Below, in pieces: positions 1-8,362 of a DNA stretch of 64,000 nucleotides. A model generated the notes under the pieces. That model was not told where the DNA came from. It saw only the letters and a list, made by a program, of their open reading frames with translations, and did not search any database. Position 1 is the first letter of the stretch. Each line of letters opens with the position of its first letter. This DNA is from Arthrobacter sp. SLBN-83 (GTDB lineage: Bacteria; Actinomycetota; Actinomycetes; Actinomycetales; Micrococcaceae), in contig NZ_VFMX01000001.1 in assembly GCF_006715285.1 (NCBI RefSeq), forward strand, positions 1,116,001 to 1,180,000, read 5' to 3'. The position numbers were made by a program, and so were the translations under genes.

Positions 1-927
1 GTCGACGCCGGTGATGGCTTCCGTGACGGGGTGTTCCACCTGGAGCCGTGCGTTGACTTCCAGGAAGGAGGCTTCCTTGCGTGCGGGGTCGTAGACGAAT
101 TCGACGGTGCCGGCGGAGCGGTAGTTAAGGGAGGCGCACAGTGCACGGGATGTACGGTGCAGTTCCGCCCGGAGCTCGTCGGGGAGGTCCGGGGCAGGTG
201 CTTCCTCGAGGACCTTCTGGTGGCGGCGCTGGAGCGAGCAGTCCCGGTCGCCGAGGCTCACCACCCGGCCCCCGCCGTCGCCAAAGACCTGCACTTCCAC
301 GTGGCGGGCGTTTTCCACGTACCGTTCGGCGAACACGCCCGCGGTGCCGAAGCTGGCACTGGCCAACCGGGCCACGCGGGGGAAGCTTTCGGCGAGTTCC
401 GCCTCCGAGCGGCAGACCGTCATGCCTATACCCCCGCCGCCGCCGGTGGCCTTGAGCATCAGCGGAAAGCCGATTTCCTTGCCGGCCGCGACGGCGGCGT
501 CCACGTCCTCAAGCAGCCCGGAGCCTGCGATCATCGGCACCCCGGCCGCACGGGCGGCGTCGCGCGCTGTGTGCTTGGTGCCGAAGATGCGCAGCTGCTC
601 AGGCGTCGGGCCCACGAAGACAAGTCCGGCCGCTTGCACTGCCTCGGCGAAGTCTGCGTCCTCTGACAGGAACCCGTAACCGGGGTGGATGGCGCCTGCG
701 CCGGTGGCCTTGGCAGCTTCCAGGATCGCGTCGACGCGGAGGTAGGACTCTTTGGCGGGTGCGGGTCCCAGGAGCACGGCCTCGTCGGCGAGCCGGACGT
801 GCCTGGCTCCGCGGTCCGCCTCCGAGAAGACCGCAACGGTTCGCAGGCCCAGTTTCCTGGCGGAATCGATGATGCGGCAGGCGATCTCGCCGCGGTTGGC
901 GATGAGCAGGGTGTCAAAAGTACTCAT
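1..927 (-). CDS. urea/guanidine carboxylase, N-terminal part (cut by window edge)
   Basis: These are the first 309 residues of a biotin-dependent carboxylase; the rest lies left of the window. Residues 1-110 are the biotin-carboxylase N domain (IANRGEIACRII near the start, GAIHPGYGFLSEDADF at about 80). An ATP-grasp domain follows, with the loop LKATGGGGGIGM near 160, then DRDCSLQRRHQKVLEEAP and EVNARLQVEHPVTE near the break. The ATG at 927 overlaps the stop of the upstream DUF1989 gene by 4 nt, so the two are translationally coupled. The family carboxylates urea or guanidine using ATP, bicarbonate and biotin, before allophanate hydrolase acts. Next to two DUF1989 proteins, guanidine is the likelier substrate; this is inferred from context, because the carboxyltransferase domain that decides specificity is outside the window. 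Sure of the biotin carboxylase fold, moderately sure of the substrate. Confidence 0.88.
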   Translation of the reverse strand, partial: MSTFDTLLIANRGEIACRIIDSARKLGLRTVAVFSEADRGARHVRLADEAVLLGPAPAKESYLRVDAILEAAKATGAGAIHPGYGFLSEDADFAEAVQAAGLVFVGPTPEQLRIFGTKHTARDAARAAGVPMIAGSGLLEDVDAAVAAGKEIGFPLMLKATGGGGGIGMTVCRSEAELAESFPRVARLASASFGTAGVFAERYVENARHVEVQVFGDGGGRVVSLGDRDCSLQRRHQKVLEEAPAPDLPDELRAELHRTSRALCASLNYRSAGTVEFVYDPARKEASFLEVNARLQVEHPVTEAITGVD

Positions 928-1619
928 CGTGCAGCCTCCGGCCTCGTGACGATCATGCGGACAGGCGTGGGGTTGAACCCGTTGCAGGGGTTGTTGATCT
1001 GCGGGCAGTTGGAGACGAGCACCAGGGTGTCCACTTCCGCGCGGAGTGCCACGCGCTTGCCGGGGGCGGAGAGTCCGTCCACGATGCCCAGGGCGCCGTC
1101 CGGGTCCACCGGCACGTTCATGAACCAGTTGATGTTGGACACCAGGTCCCGCTTGCCCAGGCCCCAGCGTGAGCCCTCGATCAGGAAGTTCTCCACGCAG
1201 GCATGCTGTTCGCGTGTGTGCTGGCCGTAGCGAAGGGTGTTGGATTCCTGCGAGCAGGCACCGCCAATGGTGTCGTGCACCCCCACCTCGTCAGCCACCA
1301 CGGTCATCAGTGGTGTGCCAGTGTCCGCCCTTAGGACCGAGCCCGTGGTGAGGACGATCGACTGCTGCGCGGCGATGGTTGCGGGGGCGGAGTAGCGAAC
1401 GGTGGTGTCGGCTGCGGAATACAGCAGGCAATCGACGGCCTGGTTGCCCTCCAGGTCCACGATAGTCAGCACGTCACCTGCTGCCACTACTGCTGACCAC
1501 GGGCCACGGGCCTCTACGAATTCGTCCAGAATCACGTTGCCGGCGGCGAGTGCGGTATCGGCAGCGTCCGGGGCTGGCTTGGTGTCCGCGGGGGTTTCGG
1601 TGAAAGTGGCGGTGTTCAT
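924..1619 (-). CDS. DUF1989 urea carboxylase-associated protein 2 (candidate carboxyguanidine deiminase subunit)
   Basis: A 231-residue protein, the usual length for the family. After a 30-residue variable N terminus comes a single DUF1989 domain with the motifs GNQAVDCLLY (about 60), VHDTIGGACS (about 115), NINWFMNVPV (about 165) and a cysteine-rich end NPCNGFNPTP (about 215); the Cys, His and Asp positions look like metal ligands. Formerly called urea carboxylase-associated protein 2, this family was shown in other bacteria to form, with its paralogue, the carboxyguanidine deiminase CgdAB, which turns carboxyguanidine into allophanate and ammonia. The start at 1619 overlaps the stop of the paralogue and its own stop overlaps the carboxylase start, each by 4 nt. 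Which of CgdA or CgdB this is cannot be told from the sequence alone. Confidence 0.88.
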   Translation of the reverse strand: MNTATFTETPADTKPAPDAADTALAAGNVILDEFVEARGPWSAVVAAGDVLTIVDLEGNQAVDCLLYSAADTTVRYSAPATIAAQQSIVLTTGSVLRADTGTPLMTVVADEVGVHDTIGGACSQESNTLRYGQHTREQHACVENFLIEGSRWGLGKRDLVSNINWFMNVPVDPDGALGIVDGLSAPGKRVALRAEVDTLVLVSNCPQINNPCNGFNPTPVRMIVTRPEAAR

Positions 1620-2491
1620 CGGGCGTTCCTTGTGGTGAGGTCTTGGTCGGTGTTGCGGAGGGCCTGCAGGTGTTCGGGGGCCAGCGGCCCGGTGAGACGT
1701 CCGGCCTCCAGTCCCTCGAGATCCTTGGGCGCGTGCCAGGCAACGATGTCGATGGCGGTGCCGGTGAAGTCCAGGCGGGGGTCCAGCGGGTGGGCGGAGT
1801 TGGCCAGGACCAGCACGGCGTCCATCTGGAGCAGGAGTTCGACGGCGGCACCCGGCCCCGCGCTTCCGGTGAAGGTGATGCTGCCACCCGGGTCAACGGT
1901 GATGCCTTTGAAGAAGGCAAGCGACGGCGCCACGTCCCTGGTGCCCAGGCCGTTCTTGAGTGTGCCCAGGGTGAGCAGTTCGCGGGCTGCCGGGGAGGCG
2001 CTGTGGGCGGTTCCGGCCCCGTACTTGGCAGTGTTGCCGGCGAGGGTGGTGGCGCCGGTGAGTGCGTCGTGGCGGGATGAGGTGTCGGCAACGATCGTGG
2101 CCATCAGCCGGCCGGCGTCTGACAGCAGCGGGTGTCCGGCGCCGGGGTAGGCCTGCCACGGGACCTTGACGGTGTCCGCGATGTTCAGCCGCTCGTGCAG
2201 GTTGCCGGCGCGGTAAAGGAGGGTGTGCACGCACGCGTCGCCGGCAGTGTCGGTGAGCCGAACCCGGGTGCCGCGGGCCAGCGCCATGGTGGTATAGCGG
2301 CCAAAGGCGAGGGATTCCGCCCACGTGGGGACCACGCCGTCGGGCGTTCCCGCCAGAACGTGGGCCGGGGCGGAAGCTGCGGGCACAAAGCGCATGGTGT
2401 CCGCTGTCTTGCCGTGCTGTTCCCGGGCGTGGGCGCGGGCGCCGGCCGTCGTGGCCGTGCTGGGGGCGGGTGTTTCAAGGGTCTGTGTCAT
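1616..2491 (-). CDS. DUF1989 urea carboxylase-associated protein 1 (candidate carboxyguanidine deiminase subunit)
   Basis: A 291-residue DUF1989 protein, longer than its downstream paralogue by an N-terminal extension rich in Ala, Thr and Pro. Recognisable stretches are the TVKVPWQAYPG-like segment near 115, the LLSDAGRLMATIVADTSS stretch near 130, GLGTRDVAPSLAFFKGITVD near 190 and NSAHPLDPRLDFTGT near 245. The glycine/metal-binding cysteines seen in the partner are largely replaced here, consistent with unequal roles of the two subunits of a heteromeric deiminase. ATG at 2491 follows an AGGA-type ribosome site. It sits 40 nt downstream of the permease and overlaps the next gene by 4 nt (ATGA), so the permease, both DUF1989 genes and the carboxylase form one operon. 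Confidence 0.87.
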   Translation of the reverse strand: MTQTLETPAPSTATTAGARAHAREQHGKTADTMRFVPAASAPAHVLAGTPDGVVPTWAESLAFGRYTTMALARGTRVRLTDTAGDACVHTLLYRAGNLHERLNIADTVKVPWQAYPGAGHPLLSDAGRLMATIVADTSSRHDALTGATTLAGNTAKYGAGTAHSASPAARELLTLGTLKNGLGTRDVAPSLAFFKGITVDPGGSITFTGSAGPGAAVELLLQMDAVLVLANSAHPLDPRLDFTGTAIDIVAWHAPKDLEGLEAGRLTGPLAPEHLQALRNTDQDLTTRNAR

Positions 2492-2531
2492 GTCAGTCCT
2501 GTACTTGGTGGATCGTGAAGTTCTGTGGGTG

Positions 2532-4034
2532 TCAGGCTTTGGCTGCCAGGTTCCGCTGCCGGACCCAGACGCCCAGGAGCAGGACGGCGGCGACCATCAG
2601 CGGCGCGGACCAGAGGAGGAGTCCGTTCTCACCGGTGGGGTCGTACACCTCGGGCCGGGGCCAGGCGAGGTTGACCACCATGACGCCGCCGTAGAGAACG
2701 GCGAGGATGTTGACGGGAAGGCCCCACCGGCCAAGTGAGAAGAGGCCCGCCGGCATGGTCTGCCCCACCCGGTTCCAGTCCCCCCGCAGCCGGTTGGCCA
2801 ACTGCGGAACGGTGACCAGGAGGTAGGCCAGGTAGACCATCACGATGCAGACGCTGCACAGGGTGGTGAACAGGGCGGCGTTGCCAACGTTGATGGCAAG
2901 CACCGCAACTGCCAGGGCGCCGATCACGATGGAGGGCCACATGGGCGTGCCGCGGGTGGGGTGGACGGAGGAAAGCAGGGCCGACGCCGGGAGCTTGCCG
3001 TCGCGGGCCATGGAGAACACGAGCCGGGAACCGGCGGTCTGGATGGCCAGGGTGCAGACGAAGATGGCGATGGCCACGTCCACCAGCAGAACCTTGCCCC
3101 AGAAGGTGCCCAGGACCGCGGTGAGGACGTAGGGCAGGCCTTCGGTGGCCAGGCGGCCGTCGTCAAGGCTGGGTGCCGCCATCAGGGCGGTGATGATCAT
3201 CAGCGCGCCGCCGATGCCGGAGATGAGCAAGGCGGAGAGGATGGTCCGCGGGGCGGTGCGGCGCGGGTCCTTGGTTTCCTCGGACAGCTCGCCGGCGGAG
3301 TTGAAGCCCACCATCACGTAGGCGGCCATCAGTCCTGAGACCAGGAAGGCCCCCACGGCGCCGAGGTCGGAGCCCTGCAGCACCGTGGTGTCCGCGACAA
3401 CATCCGGTCCGCGCTGGGCGGCGCTGATGAGGGCCAGGATGACGGCGGCAACGCCCACGATCTCGCAGGTAACACCCACCGAGTTCACGTGGGCCATGAG
3501 CTTGACGCCCAGGGAGTTGATGACAGTGGTGGCCACCAGGAGCACGGCGCCCAGGACCACTGCGTTGCTGGCACCGGTCACGGTGTTAAGTGCGGGGTCG
3601 CCGCCCACCACCTGGAAGCCGTCCCAAAGTTGGGGCAGGACCACCTGCAGGGCAATGGCCGCGGCAGCTGCGGTAACCACCTGCGCGATGGCCATGAACC
3701 AGCCGGCAAACCAGCCCACGCCCTCTCCCCCGACACGCCGCGCCCACTGGTACACGGCGCCGGAAAGGGGGTAGCGGGCGGCGAGTTCGGCGAAGTTCAG
3801 GGCAACCAGCAGCTGGCCAACCAGGACAACGGGCCAGGTCCAGAAGAAGGCCGGCCCCGCAAAGGAGTAGCCGAACGCGAAGAGCTGGAAGATGGTGGTG
3901 AGGATCGAAACGAAAGAGAAGCCGGCGGCAAAGGAAGCGTAGCGGCCGAGCTTTCGGTGGAGGGTGGGCTGGTAGCCAAGGGACGTCAGGTCTGCATCGT
4001 CCTGGTGGACGGTGGGAAGAACGGTTGAAGTCAT
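2532..4034 (-). CDS. APC-family permease of the urea/guanidine carboxylase operon
   Basis: A 500-residue amino acid-polyamine-organocation transporter with about 12 hydrophobic segments (for example FSFVSILTTIFQLFAFGY near 40, the segment around AFFWTWPVVLVGQLLVA near 65, and a final helix SAPLMVAAVLLLGVWV). It resembles the permeases regularly found beside urea carboxylase and its two DUF1989 partners. The ATG at 4034 was chosen because GGAG lies 7 nt upstream; an upstream in-frame start would add 12 unconserved residues (HNPFPARRF). As first gene of the operon it would import the nitrogen substrate that the downstream enzymes carboxylate. Substrate (guanidine, urea or a related compound) is inferred from neighbours only. 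Confidence 0.85.
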   Translation of the reverse strand: MTSTVLPTVHQDDADLTSLGYQPTLHRKLGRYASFAAGFSFVSILTTIFQLFAFGYSFAGPAFFWTWPVVLVGQLLVALNFAELAARYPLSGAVYQWARRVGGEGVGWFAGWFMAIAQVVTAAAAAIALQVVLPQLWDGFQVVGGDPALNTVTGASNAVVLGAVLLVATTVINSLGVKLMAHVNSVGVTCEIVGVAAVILALISAAQRGPDVVADTTVLQGSDLGAVGAFLVSGLMAAYVMVGFNSAGELSEETKDPRRTAPRTILSALLISGIGGALMIITALMAAPSLDDGRLATEGLPYVLTAVLGTFWGKVLLVDVAIAIFVCTLAIQTAGSRLVFSMARDGKLPASALLSSVHPTRGTPMWPSIVIGALAVAVLAINVGNAALFTTLCSVCIVMVYLAYLLVTVPQLANRLRGDWNRVGQTMPAGLFSLGRWGLPVNILAVLYGGVMVVNLAWPRPEVYDPTGENGLLLWSAPLMVAAVLLLGVWVRQRNLAAKA

Positions 4035-4273
4035 CGGGAATCTCCGGGCTGGAAAGGGATTGTGGGGCAAAGCCTCCCGGCACTGCAGCGCTCGGCCGAA
4101 GGCTGCGGATTACCGGTCAATTGATAGTTTTCCAGCGGGATGTCCCCAAACAGTTTCACCTCTGTAAAAGGGGGATAGACATCTTGTTTCGCGTAGATTT
4201 CCGTTCCCTCACAACGGCGGAAGGCCCTTCCCGGGTTGTCCCTTGGTCCCGGCCGTGATGCAAGAATGAGGCC
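4035..4273. promoter_or_regulatory. divergent promoter region between permease operon and TetR gene
   Basis: This 239-nt stretch separates the leftward guanidine/urea operon from the rightward TetR gene and must hold both promoters. It is more AT-rich than the flanks around 4120-4200. I see a short palindrome TCAATTGA at 4118-4125 and a spaced repeat ACAG...CTGT around 4150-4165, either of which might be an operator. I looked for the conserved guanidine-I (ykkC) riboswitch elements on the minus strand and did not recognise them, so control is more likely by the TetR protein. Confidence 0.45.
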
Positions 4274-4945
4274 GTGACTTCAGCCGGACCGGGACGTCCC
4301 CGCCACCAACAGCCCTCGCGGCCAGGCGCCACCGCCCGCGACGAAATCCTCGACGCCGCGGCGGAGTTGTTCACCACCCAGGGCTTTGCCAGCACCTCCA
4401 CCCGTTCCATCGCGGACGCCGTGGGTATCCGGCAGTCGTCCCTGTACCACCACTTCAAAACCAAGGACGACATTCTCGAGGACCTCCTGGAGGGGACCGT
4501 TTCGGGCGGCCTGAGGTTCGCCCGCGCAGTTGCCGCGTTGCCCCACGGCCGTCCCGGAACCGACGGCCCCGCCGGAAGCCGGCTGCACGCCGTCGCGCTT
4601 TATGACGGCACGCAGCTGTGCAGTGCCCGGTGGAACCTTGGCGTCCTGTACCACTTGCCGGAAGTCCGCAGCACGCGCTTTGCCCGCTTCCTCAGTGACC
4701 GGCAGGAGCTGCGGCGGCTGTACGGGCAACTGGGTGGCGGGCTGTCAGCGACCGCCGCGGGCCCGGGCGGGGGTGACTTCACCTTCCGACTGGTCGAATC
4801 CCTGATCTATCTGCGGGCCGATGGTGCCGTGACGGCGGAGTCCGCACTGCAGGCAGCGGACGCGGGACTGATCCTTTGCGGACTCGGGGACCAACTGCCG
4901 GCCATCCGCACAGCGAGCCACGCCTTGATCGACCAACTGGCGTGA
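4274..4945 (+). CDS. TetR/AcrR family transcriptional regulator
   Basis: A 223-residue repressor starting at GTG 4274. Residues 17-65 are a TetR HTH domain: ARDEILDAAAELFTTQGF, then the recognition segment SIADAVGIRQSSLYHHFKTK. The C-terminal ligand domain is unremarkable, with a Pro/Gly-rich linker near 90-100 (HGRPGTDGPAG). It is divergent from the permease/DUF1989/carboxylase operon and is its most likely regulator, replacing the riboswitch control seen in some guanidine operons; this is inference from position. It could alternatively regulate the alpha/beta hydrolase 57 nt downstream. Confidence 0.85.
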   Translation: MTSAGPGRPRHQQPSRPGATARDEILDAAAELFTTQGFASTSTRSIADAVGIRQSSLYHHFKTKDDILEDLLEGTVSGGLRFARAVAALPHGRPGTDGPAGSRLHAVALYDGTQLCSARWNLGVLYHLPEVRSTRFARFLSDRQELRRLYGQLGGGLSATAAGPGGGDFTFRLVESLIYLRADGAVTAESALQAADAGLILCGLGDQLPAIRTASHALIDQLA

Positions 4946-5002
4946 GCTGGAGACCCCGCGTCCGTGATGCCCCCAGCCAGCTTGCTCGGCTAGGCTCGGA
5001 CC

Positions 5003-5839
5003 ATGACGCGAGAGAACATCAGGACCCCCGACGGCGGCACTGTGGAGCTCTTTTCCACCGGCGCGGACCTGGCTTCGGCAGGTTCGGGCGTGGTGGTGGT
5101 GCCGCCCTCCATGGTGACGGCCGCTGACTACACCAAGTTTGCCCAGAAACTGAGCGCTTCCCTGGGCCGGCCGGTGCACACCTTCAACCGGCGCGGCCGC
5201 GGCTCGTCGTCGCCCCAGCCCGAGGACTACACGCTGGACGTGGACATCCGGGACCTGGATACCGTCATGAAGCATACCTCCAGCACGGACGTCTTCGGCC
5301 ACAGCTTCGGCGGTGCCGTTGCCCTGCACGCCGCGCGGACCCTGCCGGTGGAGCGCCTCGCCGTTTATGATCCCGCGGTGTCCGTGAACGGCAGCGTCAC
5401 CGCCACCTGGATCGGTGAGTACGAGAAGGCCATCGCCGCCGGTGACGATGACCGCGCCCTCGCCGTGATCCAGCGGGGCCTGGAAGCCGGTGGATCCTTC
5501 TCATCGCGCATGCCGCTCTCCATGCTCACCCTGGCCAACAAGCTGACCGCGGGCACGAGCGAAGGCAAGCAGCAGCGGGAACTCATGCGCACCGGCGTCC
5601 GTGAGATCAAGGCGATCATCGCGGCGGACATGCCTGCGGAGCCGTTCCTGGACCTGCCCCTGGAGACGCTGATCGTGGTGGGCGAAAAGAGCCCGGCCTA
5701 CTTCGGCATTGCCTGCGGCCAGATCCACGACGTACTGTCCGGCTCCAGCTACACCATCCTGCCCGGCTTCGGCCACGACGGCGCCATCAAGGCCCCGGAC
5801 AAGCTGATCAAGGAACTGAGCGACTTCTTCGCCGGCTAG
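5003..5839 (+). CDS. alpha/beta hydrolase
   Basis: A 278-residue single-domain alpha/beta hydrolase. The nucleophile elbow is GHSFGG near residue 98 (Ser catalytic), preceded by the RRGRGSSS turn and a short strand SSTDVFGHSF; the acid is probably in LIVVGEKSP near 226 and the histidine in PGFGHDGAI near 258. No signal peptide, so cytoplasmic. ATG at 5003 begins 57 nt after the TetR stop on the same strand, so co-transcription is possible. It runs convergent with the MFS exporter, with 11 nt between the stops. Substrate unknown. Confidence 0.82.
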   Translation: MTRENIRTPDGGTVELFSTGADLASAGSGVVVVPPSMVTAADYTKFAQKLSASLGRPVHTFNRRGRGSSSPQPEDYTLDVDIRDLDTVMKHTSSTDVFGHSFGGAVALHAARTLPVERLAVYDPAVSVNGSVTATWIGEYEKAIAAGDDDRALAVIQRGLEAGGSFSSRMPLSMLTLANKLTAGTSEGKQQRELMRTGVREIKAIIAADMPAEPFLDLPLETLIVVGEKSPAYFGIACGQIHDVLSGSSYTILPGFGHDGAIKAPDKLIKELSDFFAG

Positions 5840-5850
5840 CGCGGCTTGCG

Positions 5851-7365
5851 CTAGTGTCCTGCGCCGTGGGCCGGACCGGCACCTTCGGTCTTGCGCATCA
5901 TGGCGGAAAGCACGACGGCGGCAAAGGCTATGACGGTTGCCGTCATGAACGCGGCACTCATCCCGGCGACGAGCCCTGAAGCCGCACTCACCACCGCGAA
6001 GATGGACACCAGCAGTGCCGTACCGGCGGCACCGGCCACCTGCTGGGTGGTGCTCATGATCGCTGACCCGTGGGAGTAGAGGTGCGGCGGCAGCGGGTTC
6101 AGCCCGGTGGTGAAGGCAGGGGTGAACAGCAGCGCCAGGCCAAAACTCAGCCCCACGTGAAGGGTGATGATCCACCAGACTGCCGTGCCGGCGTCGAGCA
6201 TTGAAAACTGCCAGAGGGTCACCACCATCAGGACGGATCCGGTGACGGTGAGCGGCAGTGGGCCCACCTTGTCGAACGCGCGGCCGATCACGGGGCCCAG
6301 CAGGCCCATGGCCAGGCCGCCAGGGAGCAGCGCAAGGCCGGTTTCGAGCGAGCCGAGGCCGCGGACCTGCTGGAGGTAGAGCGGAAGCAGGATGACCCCG
6401 CCGAACAGGGCCATCATGGCCACCACCATCAGCAGGACCGAGACAGTAAACATCCGGAAGTTGAAGGCGCGCAGGTCCAGCAACGGCGCGGCGGCCTTCT
6501 GCAGCCGGACCTGGCGGAGGACGAACACGGCCAGGGCAGCGACGCCGATCACCAGGGCCGCGATGGCGCCGGCACCCGGACCGGCCTGGCCGCCGTGGCC
6601 GCCGCCGATCTGGCTGAGCCCGTAGACCAGGCCGCCGAAGGCGGGGACGGTGAGGATGACGGACGGTACATCCAGCCGCGCCTTTTCCACCTCGCCGACG
6701 TTGGTGAGGTACTTGGCGCCGATGGCCAGCGCCGCGAGGGCCACCGGCAGGACGAAGACGAACATGAAGCGCCAGGTGAAGTGCTCCAGGATCAGCCCGG
6801 AAACCGTGGGACCCATTGCCGGCGCAACCGAGATGGCGATGCTCACGTTGCCCATGACGGCGCCGCGCTTGGCCAGCGGGACCAGGGTGAGGATGGTGGT
6901 CATCAGCAGCGGCAGCATGATCGCGGTGCCGCCGGCTTGGACGATGCGGGCCAGCAGCAGGACCTCGAATCCCGGGGCCACCGCGGCAAGTGCGGTTCCG
7001 CCGGCAAACAGGCCCATGGCCAGCATGAATACGGCGCGCGTGGAGAGGCGCTGGAGGATGAAGCCGGTGGTGGGGATGACCACGGCCATGGTGAGCATGA
7101 AGCCGGTGGACAGCCACTGGACGGTAGGGGCGTCCACGCGCAGGTCCACCATGAGCCGCTGCAGGGCGACGTTCATGATGGTCTCGTTGAGGATCACCAC
7201 GAACGTCGCCACCAGCAGCGTGCTGATGATGGTCACGGACTCCCGCGACATCTTCTCCGGCGCAGCGGTTTGGGCGCCTTGGCGGGCTCCACCGCGGAAT
7301 TCGTCGCGGGTGCCTTCGCCTGGGACGGGCTGGCCGCCGGCGTTCGGAGAGACTTCGGTAGACAT
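5851..7365 (-). CDS. DHA2-type MFS multidrug exporter (EmrB/QacA-like)
   Basis: A 504-residue inner-membrane transporter with about 14 hydrophobic segments following a 40-residue hydrophilic N terminus. DHA2 hallmarks are present: the first-helix region TIISTLLVATFVVILNETI then VDAPTVQWLSTGFML, the RLSTRAVFMLAMGLFAGGT loop after helix 2, and motif C in SVAPAMGPTVSGLIL. The family exports hydrophobic drugs or dyes by proton antiport. The gene is preceded by an inverted repeat at 7432-7460 that may bind a repressor. It lies downstream of the PfpI-like gene on the same strand but with 122 nt between, so it probably has its own promoter. Confidence 0.87.
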   Translation of the reverse strand: MSTEVSPNAGGQPVPGEGTRDEFRGGARQGAQTAAPEKMSRESVTIISTLLVATFVVILNETIMNVALQRLMVDLRVDAPTVQWLSTGFMLTMAVVIPTTGFILQRLSTRAVFMLAMGLFAGGTALAAVAPGFEVLLLARIVQAGGTAIMLPLLMTTILTLVPLAKRGAVMGNVSIAISVAPAMGPTVSGLILEHFTWRFMFVFVLPVALAALAIGAKYLTNVGEVEKARLDVPSVILTVPAFGGLVYGLSQIGGGHGGQAGPGAGAIAALVIGVAALAVFVLRQVRLQKAAAPLLDLRAFNFRMFTVSVLLMVVAMMALFGGVILLPLYLQQVRGLGSLETGLALLPGGLAMGLLGPVIGRAFDKVGPLPLTVTGSVLMVVTLWQFSMLDAGTAVWWIITLHVGLSFGLALLFTPAFTTGLNPLPPHLYSHGSAIMSTTQQVAGAAGTALLVSIFAVVSAASGLVAGMSAAFMTATVIAFAAVVLSAMMRKTEGAGPAHGAGH

Positions 7366-7431
7366 GGGTGTTCCCTCAGGGGTGTTTTATGAGTGATGCG
7401 CGGTCGGCGCCGCTGCAGATTCCAACACTCT

Positions 7432-7460
7432 ACCCGCTGGAGTAATTCCTCCATACGGGT
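7432..7460. promoter_or_regulatory. inverted repeat upstream of the MFS exporter
   Basis: ACCCG at 7432-7436 pairs with CGGGT at 7456-7460, and TGGAG at 7438-7442 with CTCCA at 7449-7453, around a TAATTC centre. The symmetry, the AT centre and a position 65-95 nt before the exporter start fit an operator for a TetR- or MarR-type repressor. It could also be a hairpin ending the PfpI-like transcript, but there is no U-run on the minus strand after it. Confidence 0.5.
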
Positions 7461-7487
7461 TTAAAAACCCTGAGGGAACTTTAGGGG

Positions 7488-8054
7488 TTAGGCAGTCTGG
7501 CCTGCGTGCTGGCCTTCGGAGATCTCCTCCACCAGCTTGTTGTTGAAGGCCGGGAGGTCGTCCGGGTTCCGGCTGGTTACCAGACCCTGGTCCACCACCA
7601 CTTCCTCATCAGTCCAGTTGGCGCCCGCGTTCTTCAGGTCCGTTTCCAGCGTGAAGTAGGAGGTGACGTTCCGGCCCTTGATCACGCCGGCCTCGATCAG
7701 CAGCCAGGGTCCGTGGCAGATCGATGCCACCGGCTTGTGCTGTTCGAAGAAGCTGCGGGTGAAGTTCTGCGCATCCTTGTCGACGCGCAGGTGGTCCGCG
7801 TTGACGACGCCGCCGGGAAGCACCAGGGCGTCGAAGTCGGAAGCGTTTGCTTCGGCCACCGTGAGATCCACGTCGAAGGTATCTCCCTTGTCCGTGCCGT
7901 TGTAGCCCTGCAGCTTGCCGCTCTTGGGAGCCACCAGGGTGGGCTCGCCGCCGGCGTCCTTCACTGCCTGCCAGGGACTGGTGAGCTCTACCTGCTCCAC
8001 GCCGTCAGTCAGCAGGAATGCGACCTTCTTGCCTGCGATGCTGTGCTCTGACAT
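7488..8054 (-). CDS. PfpI/DJ-1 family protein (type 1 glutamine amidotransferase-like)
   Basis: A 188-residue single-domain DJ-1/PfpI protein. The nucleophile elbow ICHGPWLL (Cys near residue 111, followed by His) and the conserved acidic residue in LTDGVEQVEL near 19 match the stress-protease/deglycase branch (YhbO, PfpI, general stress protein 18). The body reads LVLPGGVVNADHLR before the elbow and VTSRNPDDLPAFN after it, both typical. No signal peptide. ATG at 8054. Probably a stress protein acting on damaged or glycated substrates; actual activity in this family is debated. Confidence 0.88.
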   Translation of the reverse strand: MSEHSIAGKKVAFLLTDGVEQVELTSPWQAVKDAGGEPTLVAPKSGKLQGYNGTDKGDTFDVDLTVAEANASDFDALVLPGGVVNADHLRVDKDAQNFTRSFFEQHKPVASICHGPWLLIEAGVIKGRNVTSYFTLETDLKNAGANWTDEEVVVDQGLVTSRNPDDLPAFNNKLVEEISEGQHAGQTA

Positions 8055-8362
8055 TGTTCCTCCTCGCCTGAGGCGGTCCGCGGCCCTCAGGCACGCAGCA
8101 ACCGCCCGAGAGTTGATTGCCTGACATGTTCCAGCCTAGGAAAACCGAAAGTAATAAGCAAGCTGACTATATTGGGAGCGGCAGGCTGGAGATCCCCGCG
8201 CTGCGCAAGCTCCTTTTCGCCTCGGATGTTTGGGGTTCGACAAAGAGCCTTCGCGTCGAAAACGTACGACGGCGACGGCACGGGTTGGGTGCGCCGGCAT
8301 GCCTGCGCGGGTCCGACGCCAGCGAGGCTCACAATGTCACACCCTCGCTGGATGATTCTCTT
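8055..8362. other. 308-nt non-coding gap before the DUF222-HNH gene
   Basis: The plus-strand frame of the HNH protein stays open back to ATG 8117, but codons here are atypical for the genome (AAA, AGT, AAT, TAT, ATT, AGG) and the encoded residues are unlike the family, so I treat it as the intergenic region holding the divergent promoters of the PfpI-like and HNH genes. No repeat, RNA or terminator stands out. Confidence 0.5.

Noticed and set aside
4035..4273. Guanidine-I (ykkC) riboswitch in front of the permease operon
   Set aside because: I searched the minus-strand leader by eye for the conserved core and saw none. A covariance-model search would settle it.
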